Shown: one piece after another, positions 8,461 through 15,213 of the stretch
Position numbering within the stretch: position 1 is the first letter of the stretch
Layout: each line of letters begins with the position of its first letter
Assembly (NCBI GenBank): GCA_020632755.1
Contig: JACKEY010000004.1
Location: forward strand, 779,501-843,500
Direction of reading: 5' to 3'
DNA: 64,000 nt
Source of the DNA: Alphaproteobacteria bacterium
GTDB taxonomy: Bacteria; Myxococcota_A; UBA796; UBA2385
Program-made: the position numbers and the translations under genes
Notes under the pieces: model-generated
What the model was told of the DNA's origin: nothing
The model's database searches: none
Seen by the model: the letters and a program-made list of their open reading frames with translations, nothing else

Positions 8461-9599
8461 GCGCCGGCCTCCTCTCGCTCGATGGCCTCGACGTTGGCGC
8501 GGGGCACGATGGCCACCTCTCCGTCCTCGAACTCGACTTCCATGATGCGGGCCTTGGACTCGGTGTCCAGCACGGCGGGCTCGGCGGGCAGGGCCAGCAC
8601 GCGGCCGAGCTTGCCGAAGAAGGGTGCGCGGATCCCGCGCACCTGGTCGCCGATCGACAGGCCCTTGGGCTCGGGCGGCACCCAGCGCTCGACGCCGGCG
8701 TCTTCGTCGTCGTCGGTGACGACGACTTCCGGCCGGATGACGCCCGCGCGGATCTGGGTGGCGCCGTTGATGCTGGCTCGGCGGCCGACCTTGGACTTCA
8801 GCAGCGAGAAGGTGGCCGGGGCCATCGGGATGCGCCCGAAGCCCTCGGTCACGATGAGCGTCAGGCCGAGCTTCTCGCCGCCGGTGATGGCGACGCCGAC
8901 CTCGTAGCCCAGGAGCTCCTTGATCTCGTCGTAGTCGAAGCCGCCGACGACCATGCCGGCGACGCCCACCTCGACCGCGCGCTTGAGCGCCGCGACGGTG
9001 GCGTAGGACCCGCCGACGACGATGCGGCCGGCCATCTCGGGGCGGATGTCCCCGGCGTCGACGACGGCGTCGGCGCTGTCGACCGACAGCATCAGCTCGG
9101 CCTTGACCTCGCCGCCCAGCCCGAAGATGCCCTGGACCAGGGTGCCCGCGGCCTGGACCACGCAGCCTTCGCCGGCGTGCACCTCGACCACCTTGCCGGT
9201 GATGTAGGCGTCGATCTCGACCGGGATCGGGTGGGCCTGGAAGATGACCTGGCCCGTGATGGCACTGATCGACTCGATGGTGCCGGCCACGGGAGCGGTC
9301 GCCTCGGACTTGAACAGACCCAGGAAGCCCGGCGTGGCGGCGACGAGCTCGCCCTCCTCGACCCGATCTCCGACCTGCTTGGTCATGTGCTGGGCGAGCT
9401 GGCCGGGGTCGACGCCCAGCTGGTTGGCGATGTTGACCGGGTAGACCTTGCCGGGCAGCTCGGTGCGCGCGACGACGTCGTCGGCCCGCACGGCCTGTCC
9501 GACGGACACGGCGACCTCGCCCTCCATCGGCAGGCGGCGATCCTTGAGCACGATGGTGTGCTCGGTGACCTTGAGTCCGGGCGTGAAGATGGCGGCCAT
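8457..9599 (-). CDS. Barrel-sandwich/KOW-like domain protein (MutL-ATPase operon)
   Basis: A 380-residue soluble protein starting at ATG 9599, whose A is the last base of the upstream TGA. The first 150 residues contain two lipoyl-like barrel-sandwich stretches (EGEVAVSVGQAVRADDVVAR; VAGTIESISAITGQVIFQ) like those in RnfC/NqrA or biotinyl domains, but no biotin/lipoyl Lys context. The middle has Gly-rich Rossmann-like text (GRIVVGGSYATVAALKRA) and the C-terminal part has a KOW-like barrel (GDQVRGIRAPFFGKLGRV) ending in VEFEDGEVAIVPRANVE. It lies directly downstream of the ATPase gene and is a likely soluble partner linking it to the membrane subunits. Confidence 0.85.
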   Translation of the reverse strand: MAAIFTPGLKVTEHTIVLKDRRLPMEGEVAVSVGQAVRADDVVARTELPGKVYPVNIANQLGVDPGQLAQHMTKQVGDRVEEGELVAATPGFLGLFKSEATAPVAGTIESISAITGQVIFQAHPIPVEIDAYITGKVVEVHAGEGCVVQAAGTLVQGIFGLGGEVKAELMLSVDSADAVVDAGDIRPEMAGRIVVGGSYATVAALKRAVEVGVAGMVVGGFDYDEIKELLGYEVGVAITGGEKLGLTLIVTEGFGRIPMAPATFSLLKSKVGRRASINGATQIRAGVIRPEVVVTDDDEDAGVERWVPPEPKGLSIGDQVRGIRAPFFGKLGRVLALPAEPAVLDTESKARIMEVEFEDGEVAIVPRANVEAIEREEAGA

Positions 9600-11470
9600 C
9601 AGTCGGCTCCCTGGCCGGCCCAGCGGGACTGGCCGCCTGCGCCGTACTCGCCGAGGGCCTCGACCCACTCCTGCAGCTTGCGCACGCGCTCGGCGGCGGC
9701 GTCCGGCAGGTGGATGGGGCGCCCGCGGGTGTCGACCACCAGGCCGACCACGCCGCCGCGGACCTTGGCGGTGCGGGCCTTTCCGGGGCCCTCGCCCACG
9801 TCCAGCCGGCGCTGGAGCGGGGTCAGGGTGATCTCGATCTCGTCGTCGCGGGACAGCTCCCAGCGACGCAGGCGGCCGCTGTCGATCGACTCGTCCACGC
9901 CGGTGCCGTCGGGCAGGCGGAACTGCACGCGCAGGGCCGGGCCGGTGGGCTTCTGTTCACCGGTCGCGGCGATGGCGGTGCCCAGGAAGATCAGGCAGTC
10001 CTTCTCGAAGACCTCGGTCGCGGCTTCTTCGTGGATGGAGCTCAGCACGCCCAGGTGAGGCATCATGAAGATGCTGTCGACGGCGACTTCGGTGATCCAC
10101 TCGGGCTCGTAGGCGTCCATCATCATGCGCATCGACTGCACGCGGCGGGGAGCGTGGGACAGCACGCCGCCGCTGCCGACGATCAGGTCGAGGGCCTGCA
10201 TCTTGACCAGGCTGTCCTGGCCGGTCTGGCGGAAGGCATCGGCGATGGTGCGCTCCTGCTGCACGCCCTTGAGATCCGTCGCGAATTCCTTGTGCTGGAT
10301 GAAGGCCAGGCGCAGCGCCTCGCGGGCGATGGCCTGCTCGATCTTCAGCTCTTCGAGGGTCTGGGGGATGGTCGTCGGCCGGATCATCTTGTTGCCGATC
10401 CGGTTGCGCAGCCCCTTCTCGTCGATGTCGAAGGGCACCCAGCGCAGGATGTTCGACAGACCGGCTTCCGCCAGCACGTTGGACACACTGTAGGACATGC
10501 CCAGGTTGGCGCTGACCGTGCGGTTGAAGGTGCCGTCGAAGACGCTGAACACGTCGGTGGTGGCGCCGCCGATGTCCACGCCCAGCACGTTGATGCCGCG
10601 CTGGCGGGCGATGGTCTGCATGATGAGCCCGACCGCACCCGGCGTCGGCATGATCGGCGCGTCGACCCAGCGCATCAGCTTGTCGTAGCCGGGGGCCTGG
10701 GCCATGACGTGTTCCATGAACAGGTCGTGGATCTTGTCCCGGGCCGGTCCCAGGTTCTCGGACTCCATCACCGGGCGCACGTTCGGCACGACCTTCAGGT
10801 CGCACATCTCGCCCAGGATGCGCTCGATGTCGTCGGTGACGCGCTGGTTGCCTGCGTAGATGATCGGCAGGTCGAAGCCGCCGCCCAGGCGGGTGCGCGG
10901 GCGGGCGGCCTTGAGCATCTCGGCCAGGGCGACCACGTGCTTGCGGGTGCCACCGTCGATGCCGCCGGCCAGCAGGATCATGTCGGGCCGCAGCTGCCGG
11001 ATGCGCTCGATCTGCTCGAAGGGCTTTCGGCGGTCGTTGGCGGCGAAGGTGTCCATCACGATGGCGCCGGCGCCGAGTGCTGCGCGCATGGCGCTCTCGG
11101 CGGTCATGGACAGGACGACGCCACCGACCACCAGCTGCAGGCCGCCGCCGGCGGAGCTGGTGGAGATGTAGGCGGACACGCCCTTGGTCGGGTCGCCGTT
11201 CGTGCGCAGGATGCCGGCGCCGTCGTCGCGGACCAGCGAGCGTCCGGAGAGCTCGGCGACTTCCTGGGCGCCGTTGAGCACGCCGCGGGTGACGTCCTCG
11301 AAGGGGGCTTCCACCGTGGTCGGCGCTTCGCCGCGCCAGGTCTGCCGCCACTCGCCGCCCACCTTCTCGATGAGGATGGCCTTGGTGGTGGTGCTGCCGC
11401 AGTCGGTGGCCAGGACGCGCTCGAGCTTGTCCTTGTCGACGGGCGGGGAGGAGGAGGAAGGGGCGCTCAT
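9599..11470 (-). CDS. MutL/GlmL-family ASKHA ATPase
   Basis: A 623-residue protein starting MSAPSSSSPP. The phosphate-1 motif of the ASKHA fold, DCGSTTTK, is at residues 23-30, and a second Gly-rich phosphate motif, GVDIGGATTDVF, at about 298-309; a further Gly-rich stretch (LIVGSGGVLSHAP) lies beyond. This is the family of GlmL/MutL, named from clostridial glutamate mutase operons, where a reactivating-chaperone role was suggested; it is unrelated to mismatch-repair MutL. No glutamate mutase subunit or cobalamin domain is in this window. It is the second gene of a seven-gene operon of membrane proteins. Confidence 0.9.
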   Translation of the reverse strand: MSAPSSSSPPVDKDKLERVLATDCGSTTTKAILIEKVGGEWRQTWRGEAPTTVEAPFEDVTRGVLNGAQEVAELSGRSLVRDDGAGILRTNGDPTKGVSAYISTSSAGGGLQLVVGGVVLSMTAESAMRAALGAGAIVMDTFAANDRRKPFEQIERIRQLRPDMILLAGGIDGGTRKHVVALAEMLKAARPRTRLGGGFDLPIIYAGNQRVTDDIERILGEMCDLKVVPNVRPVMESENLGPARDKIHDLFMEHVMAQAPGYDKLMRWVDAPIMPTPGAVGLIMQTIARQRGINVLGVDIGGATTDVFSVFDGTFNRTVSANLGMSYSVSNVLAEAGLSNILRWVPFDIDEKGLRNRIGNKMIRPTTIPQTLEELKIEQAIAREALRLAFIQHKEFATDLKGVQQERTIADAFRQTGQDSLVKMQALDLIVGSGGVLSHAPRRVQSMRMMMDAYEPEWITEVAVDSIFMMPHLGVLSSIHEEAATEVFEKDCLIFLGTAIAATGEQKPTGPALRVQFRLPDGTGVDESIDSGRLRRWELSRDDEIEITLTPLQRRLDVGEGPGKARTAKVRGGVVGLVVDTRGRPIHLPDAAAERVRKLQEWVEALGEYGAGGQSRWAGQGAD

Positions 11471-11516
11471 CGCGCGGTCACCGTGACGGGTGGGGGACAG
11501 GAGGCGGCAGTGTATG

Positions 11517-11876
11517 TCACGCGCGGTCACCGGGGGCGTCCGGCGGGCCGTCGGGGGTGGGCCAGGGCACGTCGTCGGGGAGGGCCCCCTCGGCGAGGAG
11601 CACGCGGTCGAGCTGCTCGATTCGGCGCAGCACGACCTCCATGCCGCCGCGGTGCTCCAGCAGCCCGGCCAGCGCCTCCCAGTCGGACGGCGACAGGAAC
11701 ACGGCGATCGACGGCGTGAGCAGGTGCATCAGCTGGCTGCCGCTGAAGGACACCGGGTGCAGGGTCTCCAGCGCCAGGATGGCGGGCACGGTCAGGCCGA
11801 AGCGGACGACGAAGCGCGCCAGGCGGTCGACCGCGTGGCGCTGGGGCTCGGTGGGGGAGGGGAGGGGGCGGGCCAT
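11517..11876 (-). CDS. Small protein heading the MutL-ATPase operon
   Basis: A 119-residue protein read from ATG 11876, with CGGAG as Shine-Dalgarno. The centre is moderately hydrophobic (RFGLTVPAILALETLHPVSF), followed by a helical stretch (WEALAGLLEHRGGMEVVLRRIEQLDRVL) and a Pro/Asp-rich tail. No family is recognised. It lies 46 nt before the MutL-type ATPase and is the first gene of the operon running to 4973. It is transcribed divergently from the dioxygenase-like gene across about 50 nt. Confidence 0.78.
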   Translation of the reverse strand: MARPLPSPTEPQRHAVDRLARFVVRFGLTVPAILALETLHPVSFSGSQLMHLLTPSIAVFLSPSDWEALAGLLEHRGGMEVVLRRIEQLDRVLLAEGALPDDVPWPTPDGPPDAPGDRA

Positions 11877-11903
11877 GTCGCTCCGAGAGGGCGTGCCTCG
11901 CGG

Positions 11904-11909
11904 TACCCT
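11904..11909 (+). promoter_or_regulatory. -10 hexamer TACCCT upstream of dioxygenase-like gene
   Basis: TACCCT ends 6 nt before an ATG at 11916, the spacing seen at other probable leaderless genes here. If used, the protein would be four residues longer than from the Shine-Dalgarno-preceded ATG at 11928. No convincing -35 was found. Confidence 0.35.
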
Positions 11910-11927
11910 GGCGCGATGGAGGACACC

Positions 11928-12722
11928 ATGCGCCGCTTCCCCCTCGATCGTCTCGGAGCACCGTCGCGCCGGGACTTCCTGGTCGGGGCGTCGGTCGGCG
12001 CGGTCGGCGTCCTGGCCGGTTGCTCGGGCTACGCCGACGCCGACGACTCCGGCGCCACCGACGACGGGGGCCCCGTGGACTCGGGAGCCGCCACGGACGG
12101 CGGGACCGACGGGGGAGCCGATGGAGGCCCCGGGCCGGACGGGGACTCCGGCGCGACCGGCGCCGACTCGGGCGCGCCCTCGGACCCGACGGTGGAGGAG
12201 ATCTGCGAGGGGGCCGACCTGGGCAGCCCGACCGAGTGTCGCGAGACCCCCGACATGGGCGAGGGGCCCTTCTTCCGGGACGACGCGCCGGACCGCATCG
12301 ATCTGAACCCCCTCGACGAAGACGGCAGCGACCCCCTGGTCGTGTGCGGGCGGGTGCTGGACGCCGGCTGCGAGCCCGTGGCCGGCGCGGTGATCGAGGT
12401 CTGGCACGTCGCGCCCGAGGGCGAGTACGACATGAAGTCCAGCGACTTCCGGTTCCGCGGCACGATGGTGACCGATGCCGACGGCGTCTACGGCTTCTCG
12501 ACCCTGATGCCCGTGTCCTACCGCGACGGCGACACCGACCTGCACCAGCACATCCACGTGCGTGTCAACGCCACCGGCTTCGCCGAGAAGATCACCCAGA
12601 TCTGCTTCGCGGACGATCCCCTCGCCGGGGACCACATCCCCTCGGACGTGAAGATCGACGCGCCGTTGGACGCCGCGGGCGTGCGGCGCGGCAGCTTCGA
12701 CTTCATCCTCGTCCGCGCCTGA
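11928..12722 (+). CDS. Tat-exported intradiol ring-cleavage dioxygenase-like lipoprotein
   Basis: From ATG 11928 (GGAGGA 4 nt upstream) the protein has 264 residues; ATG 11916 is a possible alternative. The N-terminus has the twin-arginine motif SRRDFLVGA and then the lipobox LAGC, so it is a predicted Tat lipoprotein. A linker of Asp/Gly/Ala (about 30-80) precedes a beta-sandwich of the intradiol dioxygenase family: EGPFFRDD, VIEVWHVAPEGEYD, HQHIHVRV. Probable Fe(III) ligands are Tyr167, Tyr198, His208 and His210. Family members cleave catechol-type rings between the hydroxyls; extracytoplasmic lipoprotein versions have no firm substrate. Confidence 0.85.
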   Translation: MRRFPLDRLGAPSRRDFLVGASVGAVGVLAGCSGYADADDSGATDDGGPVDSGAATDGGTDGGADGGPGPDGDSGATGADSGAPSDPTVEEICEGADLGSPTECRETPDMGEGPFFRDDAPDRIDLNPLDEDGSDPLVVCGRVLDAGCEPVAGAVIEVWHVAPEGEYDMKSSDFRFRGTMVTDADGVYGFSTLMPVSYRDGDTDLHQHIHVRVNATGFAEKITQICFADDPLAGDHIPSDVKIDAPLDAAGVRRGSFDFILVRA

Positions 12723-12756
12723 GGGGTCGAACCGTAAGCAGCTGCAAGCTGCCCCT
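12722..12756 (+). terminator. Possible stem-loop after dioxygenase-like gene
   Basis: AGGGG at 12722-12726 can pair with CCCCT at 12752-12756, enclosing an inner GCAGC/GCTGC stem (12738-12742 with 12748-12752). The two stems share a base and there is no T run, so this is a weak terminator call. Confidence 0.25.
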
Positions 12757-12812
12757 GGCGGGCGCCGCCCCAGCCATGTACAGGACAGGGGTCCGTTCTC
12801 CCGGAGTTCGCC

Positions 12813-14312
12813 ATCCGCTTCGTCCTGCTCCTGCTGCTCGCCGGCTGTGACGGCGCCTCGTCCGGGCCGATGGATCACGGCGCCGACGGGCGGGACGACG
12901 GCACGGACAGCGGCGCCGACGACGACGACGGTGACGGCATCGTCGACGGCGGGCCCGGCGACCTGGCGTCGCTGACGATGGCCCTCGACGAGGAATTCCC
13001 CTCCGTCATCGACGTGTCCCTGACCACGGACCGGCCGGGCGAAGCCTGGCTGACCTACGGGCTCGACGGCGTGATGGACCAGTCGACGCCTCGCTGGACG
13101 GTCGATGAAGCCCTGGACACGTCCGTGCTCGGCCTGAAGGCCGCCCGCCGCTACACGGTGCAGGCCCACGTCGAGACCGCGGACGGCGACGTGCTGGATT
13201 CGGGCGTCTGGAAGCTGACCATGGGCCGCCGGGACGGCGTGCTGCCGGCCTTCGACCAGACGGTCGACGACCCGGCCCGCCAGGAGGGCGGCTTCCTGCT
13301 GGTCACCCTGATGCAGGCCGACCGCAGCTGGATCGTCGCGCTCGATCACGACGGCGACTACGTGTGGTGGCACAACGCCGGCGAGGGGCGGGTGGTGCCC
13401 ACGGTCAAGGTCTCGGCGGACGGCGCCTCGGTGCTCTACGGGTCCTACGACAACGGCCAGCTCGAAGACCTGGGCGAGGTCGTCCGGCAGCCCATCGCCG
13501 GCGGCGAGCAGGTGCGCACCCGCACCGTGATGGCGCACCACGACTTCTTCGAGGGCCCGGACGGGCTCATCTACTGGCTGGCCTACGAGAACCGGGACGT
13601 CGACATCGACGGTGTGGCCACGACCTTCACCGGCGACGTCGTGCTGCGCATCCACGAGGGCGCGGACGACGACGCGTCGCCGACCCTGGTCTGGGACCCG
13701 TTCACGGTCCTGCCGGAGCCGAGCATCTCCTGCAGCCACGTCGAAGAGGTCATGCCCAGCACACGGGGCCACGACTGGACCCACGGCAACAGCCTGATCT
13801 ACGACCCGGACAGCGACGGCTTCGTCTACGTTCCGCGGCACCTGGACCGGGTGATGTTCGTCGATCGCGGCCGCGGCGAGCTGCGCTGGGTGCTGGGGGC
13901 CGACGGCACGCTGGACCCGGCCGAGGGCCAGGAAGACGTGGTGGTGGACGGCGAGCCGCTGGTCGATCACCCCCACCTGTCCGTCGGCGACGAGGGCATG
14001 GTCGCGGTCTTCGACAACGGGGACCACCGGGATCCCCAGGCGTCGTCGGTCTCGGTCTTCGAGATCGACGCTGGCAGCCAGACCTGGGAGCGGACCTTCC
14101 ACTACACCGACCCCGAAGGACGCTTCGTCCCGATCCTGGGCGACATCGTCGACCTGCCGGACGGGGACTGGCTGACGTCGTGGACGAACTCGGGCCTGAT
14201 CGTCGAGCTGTCACCGGACGGTCAGGTGGTCCGGCAGCTGGAAGCGGCAGTCGGCACCGGCACCGGGCGCATCGTCTGGGTGTCCGACCTCTACGACCTG
14301 TCCGCCGACTGA
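12813..14312 (+). CDS. Arylsulfotransferase-like lipoprotein with apparent ATC start
   Basis: The first ATG of the frame, at 12870, lies after a complete lipoprotein signal: reading from 12813 gives (ATC)RFVLLLLLAGC, with lipobox LAGC and a GGAG Shine-Dalgarno 6 nt before. No ATG, GTG or TTG exists between the in-frame stop at 12735 and 12813, so the likely start codon is ATC. The 499-residue product has a Glu/Asp-rich linker and then a beta-propeller resembling the ASST (aryl sulfotransferase) family: MAHHDFFEGPDG, HDWTHGNSLIYD, GELRWVLGA. His residues in HHDF and HDWTHGN are candidate catalytic residues. Activity on aryl sulfates is inferred from the family only. Confidence 0.75.
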   Translation: MRFVLLLLLAGCDGASSGPMDHGADGRDDGTDSGADDDDGDGIVDGGPGDLASLTMALDEEFPSVIDVSLTTDRPGEAWLTYGLDGVMDQSTPRWTVDEALDTSVLGLKAARRYTVQAHVETADGDVLDSGVWKLTMGRRDGVLPAFDQTVDDPARQEGGFLLVTLMQADRSWIVALDHDGDYVWWHNAGEGRVVPTVKVSADGASVLYGSYDNGQLEDLGEVVRQPIAGGEQVRTRTVMAHHDFFEGPDGLIYWLAYENRDVDIDGVATTFTGDVVLRIHEGADDDASPTLVWDPFTVLPEPSISCSHVEEVMPSTRGHDWTHGNSLIYDPDSDGFVYVPRHLDRVMFVDRGRGELRWVLGADGTLDPAEGQEDVVVDGEPLVDHPHLSVGDEGMVAVFDNGDHRDPQASSVSVFEIDAGSQTWERTFHYTDPEGRFVPILGDIVDLPDGDWLTSWTNSGLIVELSPDGQVVRQLEAAVGTGTGRIVWVSDLYDLSAD

Positions 14313-14719
14313 GCGGTCCAGGAAGCCAGCACGGCGACCGCGGCCGGCGGTGCGCCGCGCAGGATGATCGAGCGACGGCGACGCAGCAGGGCGTGGCGCG
14401 CATCGGCCTCGAGCAGGACCAGCGGGGGGGACCCGCGGACGGCGCGGCAGGCGCTGCGGTCCAGGCGGCGACGGGCCAGGAAGCCGCGGCTCTCGGCGAC
14501 GCCCGGCGACAGCCGGTAGTGCGTCGGGAACAGCCCATCCGCCAGGGTCCCCACCAGCAGTGCCGTGCCCAGCGCCGCCAGCCAGGGGTCGATGGTTCCG
14601 ACCGCGAAGGCCGTCGCGGCGACCACGAGGGCGGCCAGGGCGACGCGGCCGGGCTGCTCGCGGTGAGGCCGCCAGGTCCAGCGGACCGGCGTCGCTTCGG
14701 GTCCGCTATGCTCCTGCAC
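14291..14719 (-). CDS. Small membrane protein, 142 aa
   Basis: Starts at GTG 14719 and overlaps the 3' end of the arylsulfotransferase-like gene by 22 nt on the opposite strand. Two adjacent hydrophobic segments at about 25-58 (VALAALVVAATAFAVG; WLAALGTALLVGTLADGLF) are followed by a basic, beta-like cytoplasmic part (YRLSPGVAESRGFLARRRL; ARHALLRRRRSIILRG), a layout like small bacterial PH-domain membrane proteins. That assignment is tentative. Confidence 0.65.
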   Translation of the reverse strand: MQEHSGPEATPVRWTWRPHREQPGRVALAALVVAATAFAVGTIDPWLAALGTALLVGTLADGLFPTHYRLSPGVAESRGFLARRRLDRSACRAVRGSPPLVLLEADARHALLRRRRSIILRGAPPAAVAVLASWTAQSADRS

Positions 14720-14745
14720 CCTGGCTCCTGCCCCGAGGTCCGGTC

Positions 14746-15138
14746 GTGACGCAGACCCTGATGATCCTGCTGTTCGTCGGGGCGGGCTTCGACCTGCTCG
14801 GGGGGCTGGCCCTGACCGCCATCGGGCTGCTCTATCCGCTGATCGCGGCCTTCGAGCCGCCGCGGGCGGACGACCCGCCGGCCTGGGCCATGTTCATGGT
14901 GCTGGCGGGCATGGGCACCGGCTGGCTGTGCTTCGGCGCCACCAAGCTGTACGCCGGCTGGCTGGTCAAGCGGGGCGAAGGCTGGGGGGCGGCGATGGTC
15001 GCCAACATCCTGACCCTGGTGATGGGCATCTGCCTGTGCAACATGATCCACCTGGTCCTGGGCATCGCCGGGCTGGTGGTCCAGAACAACCAGAAGGTCC
15101 GGGCAGAGCTCGAGGGCTGGGCGGATCCGATCGGCTGA
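14746..15138 (+). CDS. Small polytopic membrane protein, 130 aa
   Basis: Starts at GTG 14746 with GAGG just upstream. About four hydrophobic segments are seen (MILLFVGAGFDLLGGLAL, AMFMVLAGMGTGWLCFG, ANILTLVMGICLCNMIHLVLGIAGLVV), then a short polar tail. A TATGCT hexamer at 14707-14712 is a possible -10. No family recognised; the fold looks like small DUF4064/DUF4190-type membrane proteins. Confidence 0.72.
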   Translation: MTQTLMILLFVGAGFDLLGGLALTAIGLLYPLIAAFEPPRADDPPAWAMFMVLAGMGTGWLCFGATKLYAGWLVKRGEGWGAAMVANILTLVMGICLCNMIHLVLGIAGLVVQNNQKVRAELEGWADPIG

Positions 15139-15161
15139 GAGCCGGGCGGGCGGTGCCCGAC

Positions 15162-15189
15162 TTGCGTGATGACCGCGGGTCAGTAAGAA
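15162..15189 (+). promoter_or_regulatory. Promoter TTGCGT-N16-TAAGAA with operator dyad in spacer
   Basis: A -35 TTGCGT at 15162-15167 and a -10 TAAGAA at 15184-15189 are 16 nt apart, upstream of the molybdenum hydroxylase gene. Between them lies the perfect dyad TGACC-GCG-GGTCA at 15170-15182, exactly where a repressor would block polymerase. The regulator is unknown; TetR- or GntR-type proteins are plausible. Confidence 0.5.
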
Positions 15190-15213
15190 TCGACGGCGCC
15201 AGGAGGATGCGCG

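Noticed and set aside
9599..11470. DNA mismatch repair MutL
   Set aside because: The protein has ASKHA ATPase motifs of the GlmL type, not the GHKL ATPase motifs of mismatch-repair MutL.
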